From: Dehalobacterium formicoaceticum
Lineage (GTDB): Bacteria; Bacillota; Dehalobacteriia; Dehalobacteriales; Dehalobacteriaceae
Length of the DNA: 64,000 nt
Assembly: GCF_002224645.1 (NCBI RefSeq)
Contig: NZ_CP022121.1
Location: forward strand, 3,068,501 to 3,132,500
Reading direction: 5' to 3'
A program made the translations under genes and the position numbers. The notes beneath the pieces are model-generated. The model was not told the DNA's origin, did not search any database, and saw only the letters and a list, made by a program, of their open reading frames with translations. Each line of letters starts with the position of its first letter. Position 1 is the stretch's first letter. Positions 53,528 through 62,564 of the stretch are shown piece by piece.

Positions 53528-54085
53528 TTATTTGTTAAATATTATAGGTTTTTTTCTTTTAGGTGAAGGCAAAGCGACTTTCATATATCCCATGCTCAAG
53601 GTACTAACAAGCTCATATTCTTCAGGAACGCCATGTTTTTTCTTGAATTCCTTAGTATTTAAAATTGGTTCTGCAAAGCCGATCCAACAAGTTCCTATTC
53701 CCATGCTATGAGCAGCTAACATGATATTGCCTGCTGCAAGGCTACAGTCATAAACATGCCAATGTGATTCTGTATTACCATAAATAACTAAAACAGTATT
53801 TGCATGATTAAAAACATGAAACTTAGGGTTCGTTAACCAGCTTTCGTATTGATGGAAATATGGATATTTCTCAAGATTATCCGCTAAATATTGTTTTGTT
53901 CTTTCAGATAAGGAGTCTATTTCTGCTTTATCCTGCATAATTACAAAACCCCAAGATTCAAGTCCTGAACCATTTGATGCTTTTGTCCCCAGCTCTATAA
54001 GATTATGTAACGTTTCTTGAGATATTAATTCATCTGTATATGCTCGACCACTTCTTTTAGTATTAATACATTCTAAAACTTCCAT
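53528..54085 (-). CDS. Nitroreductase-family protein
   Basis: The 185-residue protein has the FMN-binding start MEVLECINTKRSGRAYTDELISQETLHNLIELGTKASNG and AAGNIMLAAHSMGIGTCWIGFAEPILN near the C-terminus. Members reduce nitro-compounds, quinones or act as dehydrogenases, with NAD(P)H. I choose ATG 54085, eight bases after AAGGGGG. Two degraded copies of parts of it lie at 28932 and 31796. Confidence 0.85.
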   Translation of the reverse strand: MEVLECINTKRSGRAYTDELISQETLHNLIELGTKASNGSGLESWGFVIMQDKAEIDSLSERTKQYLADNLEKYPYFHQYESWLTNPKFHVFNHANTVLVIYGNTESHWHVYDCSLAAGNIMLAAHSMGIGTCWIGFAEPILNTKEFKKKHGVPEEYELVSTLSMGYMKVALPSPKRKKPIIFNK

Positions 54086-54148
54086 TTTTATTTCCCCCTT
54101 CGGTATAATTAAACACAACGACTACCTTTGAAATAGCGGGACGTGATA

Positions 54149-54457
54149 TCATAAAAGAAAACATCCGGTATGGGCATAACCATCAACCCCTTTCGCTATG
54201 CCGCTAATCACCGGAATATGATGTTGGACCAAGAACTTGGCAGCCTCTACTGCCACTCCTTTGCCATAAACTATGCACCTCCGGGAACCAAAGATGGCTA
54301 CGCCGATGCTAAATTTTTCCAGTTTCCCCCTATAATGTAAAAGTGTCGGAGCTGCAGAATATTCTTTCGCTACGACAGGATATAAGAGGTCATGATAGGT
54401 TAATAATTTTATTTCGTGCTTTATGGCTTCTTCCAATATTGTCCTGGCTTGATCCAA
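54149..54457 (-). pseudogene. dprA: DprA/Smf fragment
   Basis: About 100 codons match the beginning of the Rossmann-like core of DprA (DNA loading in transformation): LLTYHDLLYPVVAKEYSAAPTLLHYRGKL, VAIFGSRRCIVYGKGVAVEAA and PVISGIAKGVDGYAHT. Both ends of the gene are missing. Confidence 0.75.
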
Positions 54458-54838
54458 GGATCATCTCTTCCCTGAAAAATGTATTCCCGATTATTACCTC
54501 GCTTGATGACATGGTATATGGATGGCTCCTTTGAATTCCAATCTTAGCCTTCTTCCCATCGCAACCCCCGCCATCACAAAATAAACATTAACATTAAGTA
54601 AGCAATTAAGTTAACGATGCTAAAATGCTAATAATTAAACTACCAATAACAATTATGTTAATATTTTACTATCTTTATCGTAAAAATACTACCTTTATCC
54701 CTAAAATAATGATTAAATCACAAAATTAGATAATTAACGAAGCAAATTAACTCAATGCAATCTGCATTTATTCCGATAACATATCTTATGTTGATAGTCT
54801 TAAATGTCAATAAGTTGATAAGTTGGTGTCAGGCACCG
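54458..54838. other. A-T rich stretch ending in an R2 repeat
   Basis: No gene is seen. 54769-54838 matches the end of the long R2 copy at 36795-36870, including CCGATAAC, TTATGTTG and the core AAGTTGATAAGTTGGTGTCA. Confidence 0.55.
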
Positions 54839-55027
54839 GCCCTTTATAACAAGTATCTTTCAATTGTAAAACCAGATGAAGACGATGATCCAATCTATGT
54901 TAAACTTCCACCAGAAGGGTTTCATAATCTTATTTCATTACAGGACCATCTTAAGAGCATGATATTTTGGATGTTAGATGCTTCTGCAGAACGTGTCCCT
55001 AGCTCCGTGGAATTTACGATTTCATAG
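54839..55027 (+). pseudogene. C-terminal fragment of an unknown protein
   Basis: About 62 codons (ALYNKYLSIVKPDEDDDPIY, FHNLISLQDHLKSMIFWMLDASAERVPSS) follow directly after the R2 repeat. The composition looks coding, but no family is recognised and there is no start. Confidence 0.35.
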
Positions 55028-55059
55028 GATTGCTCCAAATATCTTCTGAAAGATGCAAC

Positions 55060-55660
55060 TTACGCGGTTTCGATTTCTATAGTGCCGGTTGTTTGGTTCT
55101 CAAGCATTGCCATAAGTACTGTCAATTGCCGATACCCTTTGATTCTTCGGAACCCACGTTCCGCTTCGATGAAGCCTGCTGCTGCGTGCCGAAGTGCCAT
55201 TTCACCGTCCCTGAAATTGGATACCCTACGGATAATACCACGGCAGGCGGAGTTGGCTGATTCCATGGGGTTCGTGCTGCACAATGTTTCACGAAGCATA
55301 CCAGGGATTTTGAGCCTATGGACAGCCAACGTCTCCTCAAGCCCTTCCAGAAGGCTTGCCGCTGCTTTCGGATATCGATATTCAAGGTTATTGGCAATGC
55401 CCATAAGCTTGCCTTTTGCAGCCTCGTACTCGAACTCCCTGTAGGCCATGGTCATGGCGACAGATACATTCGCCTGTTCCGATTCTGGCAGGTATGACAG
55501 TACGTTGCGTTTCTTGTGCACTTGACAGCGTTGAATAAGAGCCTCTTTGCCGAATATGTCCCTAACGGCTTTGTGGATGGCTTTTCCACCGTCTAGTACA
55601 TAAAGCCTTGGGCGAGCGGGATCCAGTCCCCTACGGATTAAGTCTTCAAGCAAGCCCTTT
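55060..55660 (-). pseudogene. IS256-family transposase, C-terminal part
   Basis: It has LYVLDGGKAIHKAVRDIFGKEALIQRCQVHKKRNVLSYLP and LCSTNPMESANSACRGIIRRVSNFRDGEMALRHAAAGFIEAERGFRRI, the C-terminal half of mutator-type transposases (later Asp and Glu of DDE). The N-terminal half is cut by the IS21 end at 55661; the first 40 codons of the open frame come from IS21. Confidence 0.85.
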
Positions 55661-56424
55661 TGTCTATGGTAATCTAATAGTAGGCCACCGTAGTCATTGA
55701 AAAACCGGCCACAATAGATTAACCTACTTGAGAGAAATTCAACAGGTAGGGGCTGGGAGAAATGATCACAATGAACATCAAACAACAAATTTTAATGATG
55801 CATATTCATGAAGGGAAATCGCGCCGAGAAATTGCGAAAATAACAGGGATTAATCGAGATACCGTCGGAAAGTATATTGGGCAATATGAGGAAGGGAGAC
55901 AGCAATTATTGACGGGGGAGTCGGCGGATATCCAGGCACTAGTCGATTCTCTCACTTCTGCCCCCAAATATACCGTGGGCATTCGACCCAAACGAAAATT
56001 GACTGACGAGGTTGTAAAAAGGATCCAGTTATACCTTGACGAGAATGAAACTAAGCGAAATCAGGGGCAGCGCAAACAGCAAAAAAAAGCCATTGATATC
56101 TTTGGGGCGCTGGAGGCCGAGGGTGTCCAACTAAGTTACAGTACCGTTCTTCGAACCATTCACAGTTTAGAACGGAAACCAAAGGAAGCGTTTATTAAGG
56201 CTTTGTATGAGCCCGGAGATATTTGTGAATTTGATTGGGGTGAGGTTAAACTAAAAATTAATGGAAGATTGCAAATTTTTCAGATGGCCGTATTCACAAT
56301 GGCTTACGGGAATTACCGCTTTGCTTATCTATTCACCAAACAAACAACAGAATGTTTTCAGGAAGCACACGCCCTGTTTTTCCAGCATATCGGTCAAGTG
56401 TATCGTACCATGGTGTACGATTAT
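55661..56424 (+). pseudogene. istA: IS21 5' fragment with truncated istA (second copy)
   Basis: It begins with the same end TGTCTATGG as the intact element, and the istA frame from 55762 is about 95 percent identical for 221 codons to HIGQVYRTMVYD. There it changes to unrelated sequence (YAAEMIIGDVTEKPHDNEPH), so the catalytic core after the second Asp and istB are lost. 56425-56503 belongs to neither IS. Confidence 0.88.
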
Positions 56425-56503
56425 GCCGCGGAAATGATTATTGGCGACGTTACAGAAAAGCCGCATGATAACGAGCCTCATATTTTAAAGCGCGGAATAA
56501 TTT

Positions 56504-57553
56504 TTAATCCAAAGTATACAATTGTTTTCGGACATTAGGTTCCTTCCACAACATTTCACCTTCCAAGTGGTCTTCATTCGCCTTCTTCATCGCTTCGCTC
56601 ACCATTTCCCATGTGACAAAAGCATAGAAGCCGGATGTGGTATTCATGCTTGCGTGTCCCAGCAATTCCATGATCGCAGGCAAAGGTACACCTGCTATAT
56701 ACAAGTGCATAGCCCGGCTCTTCCTTAACAAGTGACAATGAATTCTTTCCGGAATGTCTGGAACGCGCAAACGAGCTTTATCCGCGTTTTCTTTTAAAAT
56801 TCTGCTAACAGAGTCTACAGACAGTGGCCACAACGAACCGGCCCTCTTTGTATAAAACAACGGCGCGCCCCGATTCTCCCTGGGGTGAAACTCATTCAAG
56901 TATGATTGAATGAGTTTAGCAATCTTGGGCGACAAATTGACGTTCCGCAACTTATCGCCTTTTCCACGCAGAGTAACAAATGACTCACCGTTCGCGCTGG
57001 CTTTCTCATTTAAATACAGATCGTCCACCTTGATATCTACAAGTTCCTGAACTCTGGCGGCGCTATCATAGAGCAGCGATAGCATAGCTTTGTTTCGTCT
57101 GCCCATAACTCTCCTGTTGTCTGGAGCATTCATAATAGCAGCCGCAGCTTGATTGGACATGTATTCGATCTTTTCTTTTCGAACCTTTTTCATCGGAAGC
57201 TCAAGTACTTCACGGCTGATCGATTCATTGGTGATTACATGATGACCGCAATAACGAAGAAATGTCTTAATCGCGGAAAGCCTTAAGTTACAGGTTCGCG
57301 GTTTGCAATTTTGTTCTTTAGACATCCAAACCATAAAACCTTCAATACACGCGGGTGTAAACGTTCCAATCGTGATAGTGTCTCTGGTAAATCCAGAATC
57401 CTCAAGATATTTGATTAAAGTCTCCAATGCCTGTTTGTAGGCTTTTACAGTATTCTGGGAGACTTCTCGCGCATTTGGTAAATACACTTTAAGAAATGAT
57501 CGGGCTAATGACCAGAACTCATTTACGTCAGCGTCTTGTTTTCTTTTACTCAT
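56504..57553 (-). CDS. RIT tyrosine recombinase, third gene (RitC)
   Basis: The 349-residue protein has an N-terminal SAM-like core-binding domain (residues 1-110) and the catalytic part: SAARVQELVDIKVDDL with Arg, LRGKGDKLRNVNLS with the beta-hairpin Lys, HCHLLRKSRAMHLYIAGVPLPAIMELLGHASMNTTSGFYAFVTWEM with His, Arg, His and Tyr. All catalytic residues appear present. Confidence 0.88.
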   Translation of the reverse strand: MSKRKQDADVNEFWSLARSFLKVYLPNAREVSQNTVKAYKQALETLIKYLEDSGFTRDTITIGTFTPACIEGFMVWMSKEQNCKPRTCNLRLSAIKTFLRYCGHHVITNESISREVLELPMKKVRKEKIEYMSNQAAAAIMNAPDNRRVMGRRNKAMLSLLYDSAARVQELVDIKVDDLYLNEKASANGESFVTLRGKGDKLRNVNLSPKIAKLIQSYLNEFHPRENRGAPLFYTKRAGSLWPLSVDSVSRILKENADKARLRVPDIPERIHCHLLRKSRAMHLYIAGVPLPAIMELLGHASMNTTSGFYAFVTWEMVSEAMKKANEDHLEGEMLWKEPNVRKQLYTLD

Positions 57554-58451
57554 ATGGAACCTCCGGAACGTCAGGTATCATCCAGTCCAAGCTCTTTTTG
57601 ATCTGGGATACCTCTTTTCGAATCGGTGGTGATAGATGGAAGTAATATTGGAAACTCTCCGGCAACTTATGCCCCATATGTCTCATTAAATATGGCCGCA
57701 GGGCGTATGGGACGACGTTTCCGCAGTTATGCTGACGCCACATTTTCTTAAAATTCCGCTGTACCCAGGATGCTCTATGGAAACCGCCGTTTCTTTTTCT
57801 GGCAGGAAAGAAGTAGACCCGATCAGGGTACATCTTATCAATTGCGCCGTCGTACTGGCGCATCAGCAAAAGCATGGAATGATGCAGCACAACATAATGC
57901 TGCACATGACCTTTGGAGTAGCGGATGTTCACAACACCGCTGTCAAGGTCAACGTCCTCACGCATCAGCGCCCGTGCCTCATTTGTTCTGATTCCACTTG
58001 AGTACAGCAGCCGGAAGAATACAGGGACGGTTATCCGCCGCGACAACTGTTCTTCTGTGGGCGGAGCGGCGGATATTGAATCACAAGCCGTAAAGAAGTT
58101 CTGAAGTTCCTCTTTAGTAAACGCATGAGGGATATAGGCTCTCGGCTCTTTTCGAGGGATATCGGGATCCATAACGGTTGTCATTCCGCGTTTGCGCAGA
58201 TAACGTATGAAGCTGACCACAGGATATATTCTAGATCGGCATGAATTGTTTGTTTCCGTTTCGCGCTGGGCGCACCATGAATCCGTCATATCCTGTGACA
58301 ATTCGGAAGAATTAGTGAAATGCTTATCACAATACTTGTCGAACAGACTCAGATTAACTTCGTAGGAGGCTTCATTCCAGCGTCCAGAAGCCTTCCGATA
58401 TGAAACAAACGCCCATATGAGCGGTGCAAGGGAGGATATAAATTCACTCAT
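57546..58451 (-). CDS. RIT tyrosine recombinase, second gene (RitB), probable internal deletion
   Basis: The 301-residue protein has the first Arg in LLYSSGIRTNEARALMREDVDLD and the C-terminal GHKLPESFQYYFHLSP with the Tyr region. Between them VVPYALRPYLMRHMGHK replaces the usual longer stretch with R-H-T and about 25 more residues, so the His-x-x-Arg box seems lost. ATG 58451 overlaps the first gene by eight bases. Confidence 0.8.
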   Translation of the reverse strand: MSEFISSLAPLIWAFVSYRKASGRWNEASYEVNLSLFDKYCDKHFTNSSELSQDMTDSWCAQRETETNNSCRSRIYPVVSFIRYLRKRGMTTVMDPDIPRKEPRAYIPHAFTKEELQNFFTACDSISAAPPTEEQLSRRITVPVFFRLLYSSGIRTNEARALMREDVDLDSGVVNIRYSKGHVQHYVVLHHSMLLLMRQYDGAIDKMYPDRVYFFPARKRNGGFHRASWVQRNFKKMWRQHNCGNVVPYALRPYLMRHMGHKLPESFQYYFHLSPPIRKEVSQIKKSLDWMIPDVPEVPYE

Positions 58452-58762
58452 GCACAAACACCCCCTTCGGCATCGGGAACCGTTCTATACTGAGTGCGCA
58501 CTCTTTGAGATGCTTAAAGTCAGCACTTAAATATGTTTCCAGGGAATTGGGTGATGTATGGCCAAGTGCTCTGCTGATAACCGGTTGCGGAACACCACTG
58601 CCTAGAAGTTCAGTTGCCACCCGATGGCGAAAGATATGAAATCCTCTACGGTCACCAGCGCTTTGTCTGATGTTTGCGGCTTTCATTATCTTGTTGGAAA
58701 TGTTGCCGATACTTCCGCTTAACAAACGTCTGTATGGTCGATTTTCCGAGATAAATATGAAT
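58444..58762 (-). pseudogene. RIT tyrosine recombinase, first gene (RitA), C-terminal part only
   Basis: The remaining frame reads FHIFRHRVATELLGSGVPQPVISRALGHTSPNSLETYLSADF with His, Arg, His and Tyr residues. The N-terminal part and the first catalytic Arg are missing; the frame continues upstream into an out-of-frame piece of the transposase. Confidence 0.8.
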
Positions 58763-58764
58763 AT

Positions 58765-59369
58765 AAAATTGGCCAAACACCAGGCGGGAGTAATCATCCA
58801 GCCAGGCAAAAGATAGACCTGACGTTCCTGTCCTGGGCGGGAGGGATCAGGAAGTTTCATGGTATGATGAACATCTCCCTGAAGGATTTCTCCCCGGAAC
58901 TGGGCACCAAATTTAGTGTATTGGCCATTTTTAGTAGGTAAAAGAAAGGGACGGGTAAGCCGTTCCTGACTAAAAAATCATAAACCGTACTAGGTTTTAA
59001 AACACCATTAGGAACTTTCCCGGCCTGTTCCAGGAGAGTAATAATCGTATTAATACTGCGCTGCATATTCTCCCGTTTTAATTCAGCTGCAGCTTCTAGA
59101 TATTCGGAGGGGATTTTACGGGAACGGCCGCGCATATTAGGCTTTAGTGCTTCGAAGCCCCCTTGTTCATAGAGTTGGAGATAACGTTCCAAGGTACGAA
59201 GACCAACCTTTTTTCCCTCGGGCAAAAGGTTAGGATATCTACCTTCCGCAATAGACCGAAGGATGGCATATCGTTCTCCCCGACCCATATTTTCAGCAGG
59301 GTGTTTGACAATAGGCGCAATGAGATCATATCTTTGCTGGGCGATTTTTTCTCGTTCAATCTCTTTCAA
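58765..59369 (-). pseudogene. Transposase N-terminal part (copy 2), frameshifted
   Basis: From TTG 59369 it follows the sequence of copy 1 to PSTVYDF. It then shifts frame near 58980 and again near 58820, and is joined to RitA. The tract FFLKEIEREKIAQQ marks the start; the upstream frame to 59615 is not coding. Confidence 0.8.
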
Positions 59370-59632
59370 AAAAAACACATCCTTTCCTGGTATTAGAATG
59401 AATAATATTCGAAAGGATGATAAAGAAAAAGATAGAATTCTGTTATTAATCATAAAGTACCGGAAATATCTGGGGAAAAAATCTATAAAATCAACAAAAC
59501 TAATCTTCGGAGATCCGCCCCAAAGGCGGAAATCTATCAGTAAGAGTGCAACATTCGGATAACTACGGTTGATTGACGGAAATAAGAAAAATGAAGGCGG
59601 AAAAAAGAAGACCAAGCTTAAAAAAGAATGGC

Positions 59633-60199
59633 TTACATAGCATTGACATAAAAAATATAGCTTAAAGGACTAAAAAAGGATAAGTGGCTTTGGTTAGCCT
59701 CCAAATGAGAGGCTTTTTCCAATAACGTTTTAAAAGGATGTGAACTCATCGAAACAGTTGCCGGGTGGTAATCAGGAATATTGCGGATCAGAAAAATCTC
59801 TACTGATTGTTTGGAATTCTCTAAAATAGCACCGAATTTATGAATCCACCTACGGACAGTCCAAGGGGAAGGGGCTGGTTCTTCGGATAAATTTTCTATA
59901 GGTAGGCCGTCTACCAGGCGACCATAAAGAACATCCTCCAACACGGTATTAATATGCCGTTCATAACGGGAAATGAAAAAAGGCAATAAGGAATATGTCT
60001 TTCTGGTCTCGGGGCAATAAAACCGATAGACCACAACAATAATAACGGATTTATCGTAAAGGCGCAGTTTGCGCTCATAGTGGCCACAACGCCAGCACTT
60101 CTTGCCGTATAAAAAATGCCATGGGGGGATTTCCTGCGGCCCATAGATCCTTTTAGTTTGTTTCTTGAATAAGGGCTTGATCAGTGTTAAAATTGTCAT
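59633..60199 (-). CDS. DUF6431-type transposon protein (copy 2)
   Basis: The 188-residue protein differs from the copy at 49193 by only a few residues (for example RKTYSLLPFF in place of RRTYSLLPFF). It is intact. The cysteine sites and the helix-turn-helix-like part are the same. Confidence 0.7.
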   Translation of the reverse strand: MTILTLIKPLFKKQTKRIYGPQEIPPWHFLYGKKCWRCGHYERKLRLYDKSVIIVVVYRFYCPETRKTYSLLPFFISRYERHINTVLEDVLYGRLVDGLPIENLSEEPAPSPWTVRRWIHKFGAILENSKQSVEIFLIRNIPDYHPATVSMSSHPFKTLLEKASHLEANQSHLSFFSPLSYIFYVNAM

Positions 60200-60318
60200 G
60201 CGTAGTGTTATTTGGAAGCTGATCTATATATTTATTCAGCTTCCCCTTTTTTACCCATTTTACATGGAATATCCGCCTAATAAAAGAAAATTCTCCGCCA
60301 AGTTAGATTAGCGGAAAC

Positions 60319-60349
60319 ACCTGATACCAACTTATCAACTTATTGGCTC
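60319..60349 (-). repeat. Dispersed repeat R2, partial
   Basis: On the minus strand CCAATAAGTTGATAAGTTGG then TATCAG directly at the transposon end. GGTGGCTC and AGCTCTA variants follow to 60400. Confidence 0.65.
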
Positions 60350-60400
60350 TACATAACGGAACAGGTGGCTCTGCCACCCTGGAATCTAATCAGTTATTAA

Positions 60401-61357
60401 TTAGAAATATGATTTCCAATTAGAATTAAACCCCATAATAGCTAAAATATCTACAAATGGAACTGATGAAAATTTATTTTTATAAATATTGAAAAGTTTG
60501 TCTATATTGCGTTTTAATTCTTGATGCTCTTTTTTTGGCAGTACTAACTTTAACAAAGCGAACATCGTAAATAACCTTCCATCTAATAAATTTCCTGGAA
60601 TAGTTAATAATTGTGAATTATGCCTTGTTCTTGTCTGGTGGTGAAGCTTAAAGTTATATAACCTTTCTTCATGCGCACACAAATTTCTAATTAGATTAGC
60701 AATTTTTAAGACGTCGATGATAGATTCTTTAGGAATCTGAAATGTTGCACAATAATCCCTTTTAAATTGTAAAGAAAAATCCTTTGCAATTTTATCCTTT
60801 AATGAATCGTCAATAACCTGGTAGAAATTAGAAATATTACCAAGTGTTAAATCGTTTACTAATACCCACAAAGGAACATTGCTATGAACGGTTAAATAAT
60901 GTTTGATTGAATTATTACTTTTGTCCGATGATTTTTGTTTAATTTTATTTGATATAATAGCAATAAGGTTTAATACCTGTGTTAAGTTTGCACTTAAATA
61001 GTTTTTCCATAGCAGATAAGCATGGGGTTCCTTAAACTTTTCACTAAACCTATAGGAAAGTTTAGATTTAATACTGTTTTCAAATATTAGTAGATATTTT
61101 AAGATTATATTTCTTAATTCCCGGTCAAATGTGAAAAGACTATAAATTTCTTCTATTGTGGTATTTTGTATATATGTTTCTGGTGAAACCGATTGTCCAT
61201 TTTGATTTTTCACTAAAAACAAATCTTTATAGCCATTGATGACATTGTAATAGTTTTCTCTTTCAAAAATACGCATAGCAGCGGAACCGTTATTGATGGT
61301 TAAACCTCTTCCACGTAATATTGATATTTGTTGACGATGAGTTTGAAACGGCTTCAT
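60401..61357 (-). CDS. Abi_2/AbiF-family abortive infection protein (HEPN)
   Basis: The 318-residue protein matches the Abi_2 (AbiD/AbiF) family: ILRGRGLTINNGSAAMRIFERENYYNVINGYKDLFL near the start and IANLIRNLCAHEERLYN near residue 233. The latter is an R-x4-H HEPN ribonuclease motif (Arg-Asn-Leu-Cys-Ala-His). Such proteins stop phage growth by cleaving RNA in infected cells. ATG 61357 follows GGAGTG. A good promoter and a hairpin lie between 61371 and 61449. Confidence 0.85.
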   Translation of the reverse strand: MKPFQTHRQQISILRGRGLTINNGSAAMRIFERENYYNVINGYKDLFLVKNQNGQSVSPETYIQNTTIEEIYSLFTFDRELRNIILKYLLIFENSIKSKLSYRFSEKFKEPHAYLLWKNYLSANLTQVLNLIAIISNKIKQKSSDKSNNSIKHYLTVHSNVPLWVLVNDLTLGNISNFYQVIDDSLKDKIAKDFSLQFKRDYCATFQIPKESIIDVLKIANLIRNLCAHEERLYNFKLHHQTRTRHNSQLLTIPGNLLDGRLFTMFALLKLVLPKKEHQELKRNIDKLFNIYKNKFSSVPFVDILAIMGFNSNWKSYF

Positions 61358-61370
61358 TACTTTTCACTCC

Positions 61371-61414
61371 ATAAAAATAGCCCAGTCCTCGGAAGGAACA
61401 TGGGCCTGATCACT
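61371..61414 (-). ncRNA. Candidate small RNA / attenuator hairpin in the abi leader
   Basis: From the predicted start near 61414 the transcript folds as GGCCCA..TCCT/AGGA..TGGGCT (61407-61379), followed by TATTTTTA. It ends 14 bases before the abi start codon. AbiF-like HEPN proteins have been reported with RNA partners encoded upstream, so this may be an RNA antitoxin or an attenuator. Confidence 0.45.
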
Positions 61415-61420
61415 AAGATC

Positions 61421-61449
61421 ATTATATTATATGCAATAATGGTTGTCAA
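61421..61449 (-). promoter_or_regulatory. Promoter of the abi gene
   Basis: TTGACA (61449-61444), a 17-base spacer and TATAAT (61426-61421) on the minus strand, a perfect match to the sigma-A consensus. Confidence 0.8.
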
Positions 61450-61559
61450 TAAACATAAATTTAAAATGTTTCGTTACTATTTGTATTTTGTCAACCTAAA
61501 AGTTGACCACCTTGATAACATAAAAGTTGACCTTCCCTGGCAAGAACGGGTGGGTGCTA

Positions 61560-61775
61560 GACACCAATGCGTATCGGTGCCTGACAGTGCGGATGTGCAA
61601 GGTTGTGAAATATAGTGGGTGGGAATCCCACCGGGCAAGGTAGACCAACCGCCCGTAGTTAGCCTTGGAGGAAATGGGGTAACTCATTTGTTTAAGCGTA
61701 GGCAGGCTAGGTAGTAGGCTGAAAGCCGAAAGGTTGATATTGCGGGCCGGTGCCTGACACCAACTTATCAACCAT
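61560..61775 (-). repeat. Long R2 repeat, inverted copy
   Basis: On the minus strand it has the R2 core (TTGATAAGTTGGTGTCAGGC, 61775-61748) and GCGGTTGGTCTACCTTGCCC, as in 36665-36870 but in a different order. Outside it, AAAAGTTGACC occurs twice (61498 and 61526). Confidence 0.65.
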
Positions 61776-62173
61776 CATGACTTTACGTCACAAAAGGGAA
61801 TGAAAATTAAGTGTGATACTACATAAATACATGCTCCCGTAGAAATAGCAAGCGATCCTGGTTTTTAAATTCCTTTTAATGGATACCCTAAGAATTAGGA
61901 CAAGAGTAAAGGATGTAATTAAGATTGGTGGTATTAAAACCCCGATTATCAACCTATCTTGATAGCCAAGAGCACAAAGGAGTGTTGCATCTTCTTGAAA
62001 TAGAAGATAGCATGTGTGTGAAATTACGATTTACTCAGGCTATCGGTATCTCTTTGAAGAACGGCATTTTGATTTCGGGTCAAACAGCAGATTAAAATTC
62101 CTATGAAATGTGCAAAAACGGCACATAAATATTCTATGCAGCACAATATTACCGTAAAAACTGCACTATCTCG
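61776..62173. other. Gene-free stretch
   Basis: The left 50 bases belong to the long R2 copy shared with 29540-29604. No coding frame is supported in the rest. Confidence 0.5.
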
Positions 62174-62210
62174 CAGAAAAAAGAATGACCATGATGAAGC
62201 ACCATGGTCA
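62174..62210 (-). terminator. Intrinsic terminator of the second ATPase element
   Basis: TGACCATG and CATGGTCA pair (8 bp, 9-base loop), then TTCTTTTTTC on the minus strand. Confidence 0.75.
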
Positions 62211-62219
62211 GAAGAAAAG

Positions 62220-62552
62220 TTATATAAATTTGTTAGAATTGAGTGTGCGCAGAGCTTCGGCGATAGTTGCAGCATCAACCGGGTTCATGATTGAAGCAAG
62301 ACGCTCATTATTCCAGAAATAATCACCATAATCGGCGAGATCAGATCCTACATTAAAGGCAGGAATGCTGATGAAAGCACCGTTTAAATATTCGCCAACA
62401 ATAAAGACAAAACCACTGCGGCTGCTGATATAGATTTCATAATGGCTGCCGTGATTAATAAAGCGGGTAATCGCGCCGGACCAATGTTCAAAGTGTTTGC
62501 CAATCTTTTGATGACATTCAAATCGAACAGGCGAAAAAGGTTGTTTAGACAT
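62220..62552 (-). CDS. Small transposon accessory protein (divergent homologue)
   Basis: The 110-residue protein shares HWSGAITRFINHGSHYEIYISSRSGFVFIVGEYLNGAFISIPAFN and VDAATIAEALRTL with the protein at 43253. It follows an ATPase gene by 12 bases, the same order as in the other element. GGAGG precedes ATG 62552. Confidence 0.7.
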   Translation of the reverse strand: MSKQPFSPVRFECHQKIGKHFEHWSGAITRFINHGSHYEIYISSRSGFVFIVGEYLNGAFISIPAFNVGSDLADYGDYFWNNERLASIMNPVDAATIAEALRTLNSNKFI

Positions 62553-62564
62553 GGGGAAACCTCC

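Larger units (their letters stand above)
56504..58765 (-). mobile_element. Recombinase-in-trio (RIT) element, truncated
   Basis: Three different tyrosine recombinase genes in one direction overlap by eight bases each (ATGAGTGA and ATGAGTAA), the layout of RIT elements. The first gene lacks its N-terminal part, where the element is fused to a transposon half near 58765. Confidence 0.82.
58765..60319 (-). mobile_element. 5' half of the TniA/TniB-like transposon (copy 2)
   Basis: Nearly identical to 49072-50713 but inverted. Its outer end (TGTTTCCGCTAATC) is at 60319. The inner boundary joins the RIT element near 58765, in the transposase core. Confidence 0.78.

Noticed and set aside
59370-59615. 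N-terminal extension of the transposase in copy 2
   Set aside because: The Phe-rich stretch is not open in copy 1, where the frame starts at the TTG after AAAGGATG.
61550-61775. A group II intron end
   Set aside because: The GGTGGGATTCCCACC-like sequence suggested it, but there is no domain V motif or reverse transcriptase gene nearby.
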